DNA from: Nageia nagi
Lineage: Eukaryota; Pinophyta
Length of the DNA stretch: 64,000 nucleotides
Direction: 5' to 3'
NCBI GenBank assembly: GCA_050084985.1
Contig: JBITNC010000001.1
Location: forward strand, 101,680,001 to 101,744,000
Shown here: piece after piece, positions 33,235 to 44,125 of the stretch
How positions within the stretch are numbered: position 1 is the first letter of the stretch
Layout of the letters: every line of letters starts with the position of its first letter
The notes under the pieces: generated by a model
Told to the model about the DNA's origin: nothing
Databases searched by the model: none
What the model saw: only the letters and a program-made list of their open reading frames with translations
Position numbers and translations under genes: made by a program

Positions 33235-33390
33235 GTTCCCTTATCCAGCTTCCTACCACTCTTTAGATCCCTCCAGATTTGTTACGTCTCTCTCCTCCAA
33301 GCTCGGCTGGTAATCAGGATCACTTCTTCCTCTCAAGTAGTAATTATGGATCTTGGGCGGCATGAGCTAATACAGGCTGGCAGGAAAACT

Positions 33391-33403
33391 AGCTCTGATA
33401 CCA
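33391..33403 (-). promoter_or_regulatory. Primer binding site (tRNA-Met)
   Basis: The minus strand reads TGGTATCAGAGCT, one base inside the 5' LTR, matching the initiator tRNA-Met end. Confidence 0.9.
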
Positions 33404-33404
33404 C

Positions 33405-34510
33405 TGTAATATCCCCAAAACTCACAAAATGCAATTTTTGTTAAAGTGTAATATTCCAAAGTTGAAATATCACTACTTAGGAATTTATATATATTTATAT
33501 ATTTTTCTATCTAGCTCAATTCAAATCAGATCTACAAATTGAATAAGAAATAGAGCCAAAAATGAATTTTATTCTTCAAAAGCTAGGACATCCCAAATGG
33601 ACAAGTACAATACTCAAGGAAAAATAGCCAAATGCTCAAGAAGGGGGACGTTTGCCCTCATAAGGCAGATTTGGACAATCTGGCCCTGCAAGTTCTTCAA
33701 TTTCTTCTCCCCAATGCTGGATGAGCCTCCTCACACTGATTCAATTAGTTTGGATCTAGGACATGCCTCCTCACACTAATTTGGCAGGTTAGATCTAGAT
33801 CTGGAATATGGTCGCACTAGCTAGATCTGGATATACCCCACTGGTTAGATTTGGATCAGGGATGGAATAGTTCCACCACACTGGCTTGAACTATTCCAGT
33901 AACTCCACCTCACTGGCTCGAGCTACTCTAGCAACTCCACCTCACTGGCTCGAGTTACTATCCTAGCTTAGGTAAGAACTCCTCCACACTAGCTCGAGCT
34001 CTCCCACTAAGCTAGCTGGAAAGCTGCAACTCCACTAGTTGCTAACCCTCAGAAAAAGATAAACTCTGATGATCTTCAAGCATGCCCCCAAATGATGCGT
34101 CCCATCTCCTTTTATAATAAGATCTCTCATACCTTGGAATCACCCAAAGCACAATGTCCCTCTTCTAGTGTCTTGGGATGACAAATTAAATCATCTAGGG
34201 ACCTAGGAAGCCCAACATCCCACAATGGTTGCCTAGAGATGCCAAATTACAAGATCAATGGCTCATAAATGCAACGTCCCATTATGAGAGACTAATATTG
34301 CATTAATTATAAATAATTGAGCCAGATTAATTAAATAAAATCCAAGGGTGAGTGCCTCAAGGGTCTCTTTAGCCTTGGTTACAGAAATAAATGCAAAATA
34401 TTAATAAAATACTCCTAAATTAATTTATTTTTGGTTTCTCCTCCTTCGCCATGAACGTCACACTCCAAGAGGAGACAAAGTGGATGTTTTACAAATTTGG
34501 GGACATTACA
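33405..34510 (-). repeat. 5' LTR of the gag-only element
   Basis: It has the same length as the 3' LTR with scattered, mostly transition differences. It holds the same cluster of short CACTGGCTCGAG repeats (about 33,720-34,040). Confidence 0.95.
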
Positions 34511-34515
34511 AACCA

Positions 34516-36300
34516 ACCCCCATTTAACTCTAGGACCTATATCTCCCAACCTTCCTGCATCACTAGGCTTTATCGATCCATGCCCCATACTCTATCCCTT
34601 TGTGATCATCCTAACCAACATGTTGAAACTATGTTGAGATAGTTAGCTACACCAATGAACCTAACTATATCATGCTTTGGGATGTCATACCTACTCTTGT
34701 ATATTTACAACCCTTTTCCTCATCATGAGAGGAGCACCCTCTCATATTATATCAACCTTAGGGAAACCATATCAAAGGTGGGCATTTTGATGGGATTTAT
34801 GTAAACTATAGTAGAAGTCTTTGGCATTCTATTACATGATACTTAAAGAAAAAAATGTATACCATACTAGCATATATATAAAAAAATCTAGAGAAGGTGC
34901 ATTGTAATAATGCCCACCTTGCATACATGCTATCATATGAGGACATCAACTTGATTTATGGGTCATCATCTATGGATTTGATACAACGTACTCTATCCTT
35001 GTTATTTTTGTAGAGATCAATTGTTTTCTTAATTTGGGATTTTTAATTCTACACAAGTCAATATATTATATTTTGTACATATATTTTCATAAATTTATTG
35101 ACAATTTTTTTATTTTTTTGAACTTAAACTAAGTGGAATGAAGAAATGACATTTTCTTTATAAAATCTCATGTTTTATGATTTTTTTAAATTTAATTAAC
35201 TTATTTGTTGGTTTGAAATTTGAGAATAAATTTGTTCCACTCATTTATCTCCTATAACTTATACTATTATTGAATTACAATCTATTTGCTATCACTTCAA
35301 AGATGGTATTTAATTAAATATATAAATTGGCTATGCAAAGTAGCCTATTGTAACAAAGCCTTTGATTAGCTATGGATATTTATCCCTCTTGCTCCCTCCA
35401 ATATTTGTGTTTACATTATCTTTTTAACTTCTAAGTAGTACAATAAGATGGTGCTTATCTAATGAAGAATAATATTGATTGCTTCTTTTGATGGATTTCA
35501 TTACAAGGATTATTTGAATTAATTTACATTTTAACTTTGAACAATCTAAATTTAGATTTCTAGTATTTATTTTAACAAAACTAAAATATACTTTTTATAT
35601 TTTCAAAAACTTGTTCCTACATGAACAAATGATTGCTTAATCTTACAAAAAAATCGTCTTCGATACCTAAATAAAAATGAACATGCAAACTTTACATTAT
35701 TTTACATAATTAATAAATCAACTTTAAATTTTCTAAATATAAAAATGATAATTTTAAATTCAAACATCATTACTTTAAAACCTTATAAAAGTTATAGACT
35801 TATTTCATAAAAAATATTATACCTTCTCATACTATTTGTATAGAATCATTATTACTTCTATATTTCATTTACAATATTATCAAAATTAGAAGGCTTTTAC
35901 CATATGTTATTAAGAGAATAGAGAAAAACAATAAATATCAGGAATTCATCATCAACATTCTATTATTTTTCCTCAATTGACAACGGAGTTCTAAATAATG
36001 TAAAATTTAAAATTATAATATTCTAATAATAAATTTAGCTGACGCATAGAGCACATTAACTGCATACAAAACAACCATGATGTATATTACAGAACAACTC
36101 TGCAGAAGCCATAGAATCTAATCTGATCTGCTTGTCAAGCTACAGTAACCTCAACTGCAACACATTTTACACTAGACTGCATAAAACATACGAATGCTGT
36201 TCACCTCTACCATGGCTCTCAAGAAAAAAACTATTTGCCATTTCTAACATTGTTTACAGTCTAAAATAATAGAGAACAACATACAATTCAACCTGTATAA
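34516..36300. other. Spacer and 3' flank of Lhcb4, no other gene
   Basis: This is very AT-rich sequence without recognisable coding content. The last 250 bases before 36,319 are the probable 3' UTR of Lhcb4, but I could not fix a single poly(A) site. Confidence 0.5.
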
Positions 36301-36318
36301 GCTTTCACAGATAACGAT

Positions 36319-37781
36319 CTAGAGCAAGGTATCCAGAATCGTAGTGTGAAGTGGGTCACTGAGATGGGTCACCCAGTTATTGAGAGGACCCTTCCCAGTG
36401 ACCGCCGCCTGCACGGCGAAGCCAAAGGCCGCCACCATAGCAAGGCGGGCGTGTTTAATCTCCGCCAACTTCAGCCGCTCTTTCTTCTCTGGATCGGATG
36501 CCAATCCCAACGGATCGAAATTCCCTCCAGGATACAGCCTCTTCTCCGGATCCAGCTCCGCATTCCTTGCAAACTCAATATATCCTACCAGCAACACCTC
36601 GATCCAGATCAAAGCCGTCATACTGAAGGGCAGAGGCTGCCCAAAATACGACGATCCCTCCACCAACTCCACCTGCAATTCCAAAACATTCAGAAACCAA
36701 GTTCTATGAAATTTTCAAGGTTTCATGAAATTACGAAAATACCCCTCAATCCTTGGAAATTACTTCCAAAAGTTTTCAAAATTATAATTGAAGTTGTTGT
36801 AATTGCTTTACCAAGTTCATGAAATTCTTTGTATTTATTTTAAGAAAAATTTGAAGTTCATACAATTACAAAAATACTTTTAAAAAATTTTAAAATTATA
36901 ATTGCCTTTCTTTTAATTGATTTACTAAATTTGTGAAATTAGTAAAATACTTTTGAATTTATTTTAAAAAAAACTTAAAGTTCATGAAATTACAAAAATA
37001 CCTTTCAATCTTTGAAAAATACAGAAATATTATATCCTAAATTTCAAAATTATAATTAAAACTGATTTAATTACTTTACTAAATCTACGAAATTACCAAA
37101 ATCATGAAATACCATTGATCGAAGTTGTTTAACTCATGAAATTACGAAAATATTATTTAAAAAAAAAAACTTACAAAATTCATGAAATTACGAAAACACC
37201 TTTCAATATTTAAAAATTACACAGATACCTTCGAAAGTTGTGAAAATTACCTTGCCGGCGTCTTGCCAGGTAACACCCGTAAACGTCTCGACGGCGAGGG
37301 CGCCAAGCGTGGCGAGCATTGCCCAGCGGCCATGGATGAGTTCGCACTCTCTAAATCGCTGCAGCCCGAACGACTCGCTATAAGGCTGAAACGGCGTGGG
37401 CTTAACTCCGAATCCCTCGTAGCTCACCGTTCCGATAACATCGCCGGGGTTGTTCTTAGGCAGGTTCTGATCAAGCGAGTCTAAATCGTATTGCAGATAC
37501 TCCGCGGGCTTCCCTAGCCCAAGAGGATCGAATCCATAATCGCCAACAAAGGATCCATCCAGGTACTCGGGCGCTTTGGCACCCGGGAACCATAACGGCC
37601 GTTCAGAACCGCCAGTGAATTTTTTGGGAGGGGATTTCTTGGTGCCCGTCTTCTTGCCGAATCCGAAACGGGCGTAGACGTTCAAGGATCGGTTCCCGTG
37701 TGTGACAGGACCTGTGGAAGGTAGGGGACTTAATTTTTGTCCACAGATCCAGGCTGAGGATGAGGTCAGAGAGGAAGCCAT
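36319..37781 (-). CDS. Lhcb4: Lhcb4, CP29 minor light-harvesting chlorophyll a/b protein of photosystem II (two exons)
   Basis: Exon 1 is 37,781-37,251 (177 codons) and exon 2 is 36,672-36,319 (117 codons plus stop). The intron has GT at 37,250 and AG at 36,673 and lies in phase 0. The 294-residue protein matches the usual CP29 length of about 290. It starts in a good plant context (ATGGCTTCC) with a Ser-rich transit peptide, and the mature part probably starts near RFGFGKKTG. The first chlorophyll-binding helix is [20 protein letters not shown], the middle helix is [14 protein letters not shown] and the third is [20 protein letters not shown]. The CP29 end [17 protein letters not shown] is present, unlike in the shortened Lhcb8 form. 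CP29 sits in the thylakoid between the PSII core and trimeric LHCII, passes energy on and takes part in photoprotection. All frames are open. The exons are GC-richer than the surroundings. Compared with angiosperm forms one residue is missing in [11 protein letters not shown]. Confidence 0.97.
36673..37250 (-). repeat. Lhcb4 intron made of degenerate repeats
   Basis: The 578-bp intron contains about five copies of a line close to TTCATGAAATTACGAAAATA (near 36,722, 36,857, 36,979, 37,132 and 37,180). Most are followed by CCTTTCAAT and TTTCAAAATTATAATT-type lines. This implies internal tandem duplication with a unit of about 120-150 bp. The splice ends are intact. Confidence 0.7.
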
Positions 37782-37990
37782 GGGAGATAGCTTTGCTGTG
37801 ATCTGTGAATGGTGTGTAGTTAATTAACTTCTCTTTGTTGTGGGCATTCATGGCTGAATATCTCTTGCAGGAGAAGCATTGGTTTGGTGGTGTATGGGCC
37901 GTCGATTGGAGGGAGGAAATCTATCGGACGGAGAAGGGCGGCTCCCCTATCCCTGACTTATCCGTATGTGGAATCCTGGCCGGGTTTTGC
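37782..37990 (-). promoter_or_regulatory. Lhcb4 leader and proximal promoter
   Basis: Upstream of the ATG the sequence becomes GC-richer. The minus strand carries an I-box (GATAAG, 37,957-37,962) and two CCAAT boxes (37,878-37,882 and 37,905-37,909), motifs common in light-regulated LHC promoters. No clear TATA box is visible. An upstream ATG at 37,851 opens an 82-codon frame that overlaps the Lhcb4 start in another frame. If the transcript begins upstream of it, it would be a uORF, and if not it is irrelevant. Assignments are by motif only. Confidence 0.5.
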
Positions 37991-38000
37991 TATCCATAAA

Positions 38001-38330
38001 TTTTTTTGTGATGTTGTTTGTTCCATTATTTTTATATATTTTAATAACTTCTAAACATAATTGAAGAGTTGAGATATTTTAATATAATGTCAAAGTAGAA
38101 ATTATTGCAAACCTAAAGAAATTTGGTCAAAATGGTTTTAAAAATATTTTTTTTGTGATGTAGTTTGTTTCATTTTTTTTTTTAAATTTCAAAAAGGTTT
38201 TATTTTTCTCAATGAGAAGTAGGTAGGTAACTTCTAAACATCAATGAAGTGTTGAGGTATTTTAATATAATGTTAAAAGTAGAAATTGTTGTCAATTTAA
38301 GAAATTTGGTTAAAATAGGTTTAAAAATAA
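38001..38330. repeat. Tandem duplication, about 150-180 bp, two copies
   Basis: Both copies contain TTTTTTTGTGATGTNGTTTGT, AACTTCTAAACAT, GAGTTGAGATATTTTAATATA (with changes) and AAGAAATTTGGTCAAAATGG. It lies about 220 bp upstream of the Lhcb4 start codon, and the part nearest the gene ends the GC-rich promoter. Confidence 0.75.
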
Positions 38331-39935
38331 AAAATTTGTAAGTAAATTAGCAAAAAAATTAAAACCTCTTAATCAAGGATTGTATGTTAATACTTTGATA
38401 ATAAGGATTTGGAATTTTTAGATTTTGTAATTTGATTTCAAGGGCTAAGCTTTGATGCATGATAAACTAAACAAAGTGCATGAGCTTGAGATTAAGGTAC
38501 AATTTCTAAATAATCTAAATTTTTTTATCTAGTCTTTGTTTGGATAGATCAAATAAATTTTAGTTTTTCTTCAAATTTTCCACTATAGAAGAAGTATATT
38601 TGCTAAAACTTATACCATTGTGAGCTTTCCATGTGTAGAATAGAATGCTAAGGAACAATAATTATCAAATTTTAGTTAGGGAGGGGGAAGTGGGTTCGTG
38701 TCCTAGTAAAGCCTTTGCCATGTTAGCAACTACAACATGAATAAAATAAAGAAGGAATGGATCCAATTATAGGCCTCATAAGGCACATGGTAGTCCTAAA
38801 AGATGTGATATGTGGATTCTTAATAGAGGAAAAATGAGCAATGGGGATCATAAATTCCTATATGCTTGAGCTTGATGTCAATTGGTAGATTATGTGAAAG
38901 AAGATTTTAAGAAAAGGAGTACTTCGACTTAAGATATCGATCCTAAAGAGTCTAAAAATGTAGCCTCCAATTGGTTCTAGTGGATACCAAGTTCTATTTG
39001 TAATTTAGCTTCTATACCACCGAGAGATGATGTGAAATCCACCCTTAATGATACTTATAGTTAAGGATGGTGCATTAACATATCACCCCCAATCTATCCA
39101 CCATAATCTTTGATACCACATGTATATCTTATAAAGTATATATTCAAGTATGCATGCAAGCATTGCATCATGCATATCTTTATTGCTACCATGTAGGTGA
39201 TATATCCATTGAAAAACCTTCCAAGGAATCCAATCCTTGGTACATGCCTATAGAAAATATATGAAAGTAACTAAATCCCCTTCATATGAAAGTGTTATGT
39301 ATGGATCAATTGTATCCTTGCTAGTATTTAGTTATGCCATTGAATAATAGGGGACCACCATATGTTTCATTAATTGAGAGAGAGGCCTTTTTGAAAGCCA
39401 CCACCCTTCCATATTAGGCAAGGATTTATAACTTCTTAAGAGTCATAATTAAATGCATGATAAAGGAGCTAGAAATCTTGATAGGAATTGATGCCACAAT
39501 AATAATAGGTAATGTTAGGCCTTTCCAAGTCTTTTGGCTAATGACTTACCAAAACTTTCTAGGGTTCATTTCCTCAAAGAGCCCAAATCACCCATTTATC
39601 ATAAACTATTATATACTATCTTTTATTGCCTAACAATCCCATTGCCACTTATTTCTTAGGGAAGTATCAATATTCCCATGCAACCTGATAGTAATAGAGT
39701 TATCCTAAAGAAAGTCTCTATAAAGACTTTTGTGACATATCTATGAGGACACCCAATAGGATGAGTAATACACATAGATGGTTGCTAGGACTTTAAATCA
39801 TATCTTTATTTTTTTACAAGTGATAATTTTTCATAACCTAATAATCTAGTTAATACTCAATGTTTTAAATCATTATCATGTTGAAATGTATAATGCATTA
39901 TTGTAAAGGTTTGTATTAATCCTCTTTGTATATTC
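38331..39935. other. Spacer, no gene seen
   Basis: Moderately AT-rich sequence with no recognisable frame or repeat. A piece near 38,740-39,060 is less AT-rich and may be worn retroelement sequence, but I could not place it. Confidence 0.45.
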
Positions 39936-39939
39936 ACTA

Positions 39940-40530
39940 ATAATTAAGGGTATCATTAGATACCTTAAGTATTTAAGTGAATATGATAATGTAACTTGTT
40001 CTGTACTCCATGTCATGAGCATGCCCCTTGGGTAAAAGTGAGTTGCATGTCATGCCTTTGTACATTGGATAAAAGGGTGATCCAAAGAGGTATTTTGGCC
40101 TATAAATAGAAGGCTCCCTCTTTGTGATCACACACAAATTTGTGGAGTAAAGTTATGTTGTAGGGTAGTGATTAGGAGATAAGAATAGGAGGATTGTAAG
40201 AGATTCATGTTTGTGAATGAAATGAGATCTAGTTAGTGGATGTACTCCTAGTTGGAGGAACCACTTTACATTTTGAGTTGTTTAGATGTGAGATTGAGTT
40301 TTCATGAGATCTTGGTAGTATAAGGTTGTTTATGTTATATTGGAATTCCCTCATATCATAGATAAAAAGGGAATGCTTGGAATGCAAAGGGGATGACTAG
40401 GATTTGAAAATTTATTGTAACAACATGATCCACTACCGCTGAAACTATAGTAACTATTATGGTAAAGATATAAGATATTTCTTGAAATAGGAAGTTTTAT
40501 TATTTTGGATACTAGAACCTTAGGATTATG
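39940..40530 (+). repeat. LTR-like block (copy 2 of a shared family)
   Basis: It has the landmarks of the block at 2150-2690 in the same order: ACCTTAAGTATTTAAGTG, ACTCCATGTC, GGATAAAAGGGTGATCC, a TATA box in CTATAAATAGAAGGCTCC, GGAGGAACCACTTTA, and near 40,500 a decayed primer-site-like GGATACTAGAACC. The two are clearly diverged. No partner LTR is seen, so it may be solo. Confidence 0.45.
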
Positions 40531-40540
40531 GTGGGATTAT

Positions 40541-43500
40541 GTAACCATTAATGAATTTACTATAATTCCTAAGTAAAGAGATACCTTTCACCATTCCTAG
40601 GAGACTTAGTGAGAATATAATCAAAATATTCAATATTAATAACATATAGAGAGAATAATATAGAGAGAAAGAGGCTAATTGTATCTAACTAGATGCCATT
40701 TAGGGTTAGTACCACCAAAGCATGCTAGAATGTTAATCATCCTCACAAAATTAGCTCTAAAGATAATCATCTAAAGTATCATCAAGATAAAATTTATTCA
40801 ATTTGGCCATATACCTTGTCAAAGTTAACCTTGATGAATAGGGAAAATTGACCACACACACATACCCACTCCAAACCTTCCCAAATAACCAAGATACTAT
40901 ACAATATGAACCAAATATGGATAAATACAATATGTTTTATCCAAATAATTAAGAGTAGCAATAGGAGAAGTCTCAACACCAATTTCTAAATGAACTTGAA
41001 ACTAATAGTAAGCATCATGATTAGCATCCTATTGATAATAAGATTATATCTCCAACCTTTGGAATAAATATCTTTTTTTAACAGAATATCCATGAGACTT
41101 TAAAATCATAACCCCTTGGTAGATTTGGGTTACATTTTGATCTACCATATCTTGGAAGGTTTTATAAAATTTACATAGGAAACCATAAAGACTCAAAGCT
41201 TTTTCATTATCCATTTATGAAAGGGTTGCAAACTATATTCTTGAGAGAGGATTTTATCAAACATGGATATTTGATATATAGATATCCTTATTGGTATAAC
41301 TACCACATATGCTTCTTAGGTTAGCTCTTTCTAAGGTGTGTATGCCTAGTCTACAAGAAGTTGTTGGTAGTCCCTAATAAAGGTTATTAAAATATCCTAA
41401 AAAGAAGTAATTTTAACTTCCATATATTAGATAACTTTTATTTAAGTACCTAAGTTTAAATGGTGAATCTTTGAGAAAAAAATATTTGAAGATGCAATCA
41501 CTAAATTTCAACAAGTGTAGTTGCATCCAAATTTGGGTACCCAAGCCTCATAAAGGTTTACCACATTATGCCTTGGGGTCATCACATATGATTGGAGAGA
41601 GGGATTTATTAGGCATATTTCCAATCATAGGAATGCTTGAGTGTACTACTCTCTAAGGATGATATTAGAATGATGTTGGAGATTTGCTACCATATTTTTT
41701 AAATTACACATTAGAGATAAGTTGCATAAGGTTATTCATAGTGATGATTTATCATAAATAAGATAAATATTTTAGATTTTCAAATTTAGAATTCATTATT
41801 ATTTTCATCCCATATTGAGACCAGCTACCTTGAAGTTTTTGAGACTAAATTATTACGTTGATCTAGGCATCTTACAATGGTACTTGTTGAGGGGGGATGG
41901 ACCCAAATGTCTAGTTGTAAATAATTTTCAAATATTTTTAAAAAAATATAGTAGACTTTAAAAATTGTAAGACTTTAATTTTTTTAAATAATTATTATAT
42001 AAATATACTCTCTCATTATTATATCAAATAAATCTTTAAATTACAAATTATAAATTACAGATATTTGATTATTAATATGTAGATTGGTTAAGGTGGAGAA
42101 ATATCAAATTCACTAACATTTCAAGTTGCATAGTTCTGTAAACTCAAATTTTTGTTAGCTATAAGTAATTTCATCATTTATTTTATTGTAATAGTGTCAT
42201 TGAGATCCAAATAAACTCAAAATCTTCTTTAGCATGATTGTAAAAATTGAATAGAAATGAAGCAGAACATTTACCATTGTGATCTATGATGTGTTTACAA
42301 AAGAATTAAAGATAAGAAAAATAAAAATAACCCAAAAGTTAAAAAATAGTTCCAAAATAAAGAATCCAAAACCAACTCAAATAAATTTAATTACATAAAG
42401 AAGAAAATATAAATACATATTAGGTTAATTACGACATGTATAGTATATCTGAGAAATAAGAAATATTTTAGTATACATAATATAATATTGGGATATAACC
42501 TTGAGCAATATAATTTACATGTACAATATTTGTAGAATAAATATTGCAACATACTGAAGAAATAAATCAAATACAAGAGAACATAGAATTTATAATGGTT
42601 CGCTCAATATGGACTATATCCATTCTTTAAAAATTTAATATTTCTATTAGACCCACATCAAAGGGATGCAACCTCCAAAAAATGCTTTAGAACATCCTCT
42701 TCAAACTACATCAGATATCCTCACTACAAACTCTACCTCTCTCCAAAAATAAGATCACACCTTTATCTCACCAATGCTCAACCGCATCAACCTCTCCACC
42801 TATAAAGATCACACATTGTACATAATGCACACAACCTTGATCAAGCCCTCTCATGAAAAACCCTCTCATGGAGAAGTACATTATCCTTGGAGACATTAAG
42901 CAATAACATGAAACTAGTATCCTTATCATGGAAACTCTCTCATGTAGGTAACCTAGCATTATGCCATCCTTGGAGAACCACTCTTTTGGTCTCAATCTCA
43001 TCTCTTAGCCTACTTCATCATATCTTTTCTTCTCCCAAGTACAATGTAAACCTTGGATTTATAAGCAAGTTACAATCCTATTTTTAGTCTATTATGGAGC
43101 AAAGAATCCATGCAAAAATGACCATGCAAGTTGTAACCTCCATCCTATAAAATTAAGACAAAAAGAGAGTGGTTTGATCATCCCAAAATAGAGTTTTACA
43201 CCATTTGGATCTTAATTTGCCAGCATTAAATTGATTGGGTCTAATGGATAAATCATCATCAACCAAACTACAATTCATCCTCTTAATCAAGCTAACTACA
43301 TCTCATCTCATTGGTTGCGCAATTGTAGTTGATTAGTTGATCTAATGTAGTTGATTCATAATTGGCTTCTTGACTATAGTTGATCAAACTCCAACTAGTT
43401 GATTGGCCTTACAGATCAACCCTATGCATGTCAATTAGAAAATAGAGAGCAATTTTCTCAACTTTAGCCCAAGAATCAAGCTCCATTCTCAATATATATA

Positions 43501-44120
43501 ATATATATTTATATTATGCATATAATTTATAATTTTATTATTCATCATTTTTAAATTAAATGTATAATACATAATAAAATAAATTTTAATAATATTTTAT
43601 ATAAAATATTTTTTATCCCAAAATAAAAATTTTCAATAATTTATATAAATTCAAAATGTATAAAATATTTAAAATAAATAAAAATATTAATATTATTATA
43701 AGAAAGTGAATAACATAATGTTAATATTTTAATATTATCATGATGTTTGTAAAGTTGAATATTTATTTTAATCTTTTTATTGTATGAGTTGTTAAGCTAT
43801 AAGGATTGAATATTTCTTCGATATATCTATAAGTTATTAATTTTTAAAAAGATATCTTTATATAATATATTATATAATTTTATGTCTTAAATTTATTAAT
43901 TATTTTTGTATTTTGAAAAAATAATATTGCTTTCTTTAAATTGTATTGCTTATATAAGCTAACATTTTAAATGCCAAGAAAGATATCATGATAAATATGA
44001 TTAGTAATTACACATGATAAATATTCAAATCAAGATTTATCCCTTCAAAATTCTATTTGATCTATGAAACATTTAATATAATTCTCATATTTGATCTAAG
44101 AAATATTTATGACTTCAATG
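40541..44120. other. AT-rich spacer with a possible LTR scrap
   Basis: No gene was seen. Around 42,590-42,780 the line GGTTCGCTCAATATGGACTA and the following CTCTACCTCTC-type text resemble the LTR of the chromovirus-like element near 14,190-14,340, so an old LTR scrap is possible. At 43,310-43,410 TAGTTGATT-type motifs recur. From 43,490 to 44,000 the sequence is almost pure A/T. Confidence 0.45.
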
Positions 44121-44125
44121 TATCC

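Larger units (their letters stand above)
29845..34510 (-). mobile_element. Complete non-autonomous LTR retrotransposon (gag-protease only)
   Basis: Two 1,106-bp LTRs (TGTAATATCCCC…GGGGACATTACA) enclose a 2,454-bp interior. A perfect 5-bp target duplication AACCA flanks it (29,840-29,844 and 34,511-34,515). On the minus strand a tRNA-Met primer site follows the right LTR and a purine tract precedes the left LTR. The interior encodes gag and an aspartic protease domain but no RT, RNase H or integrase, so it depended on another element's enzymes. The LTRs differ at roughly 18-20 of the first 300 positions by eye, mostly transitions, so the insertion is not very recent. Confidence 0.95.

Noticed and set aside
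36346-36822. Plus-strand open frames opposite Lhcb4 exon 2 and exon 1 (also 36,380-36,709 and 37,182-37,484)
   Set aside because: They are antisense shadows of the GC-rich Lhcb4 exons, have no motif, and run into the intron repeats.
43490-44000. Replication origin or matrix attachment region in the A/T-only stretch
   Set aside because: Base composition alone does not support a specific call.
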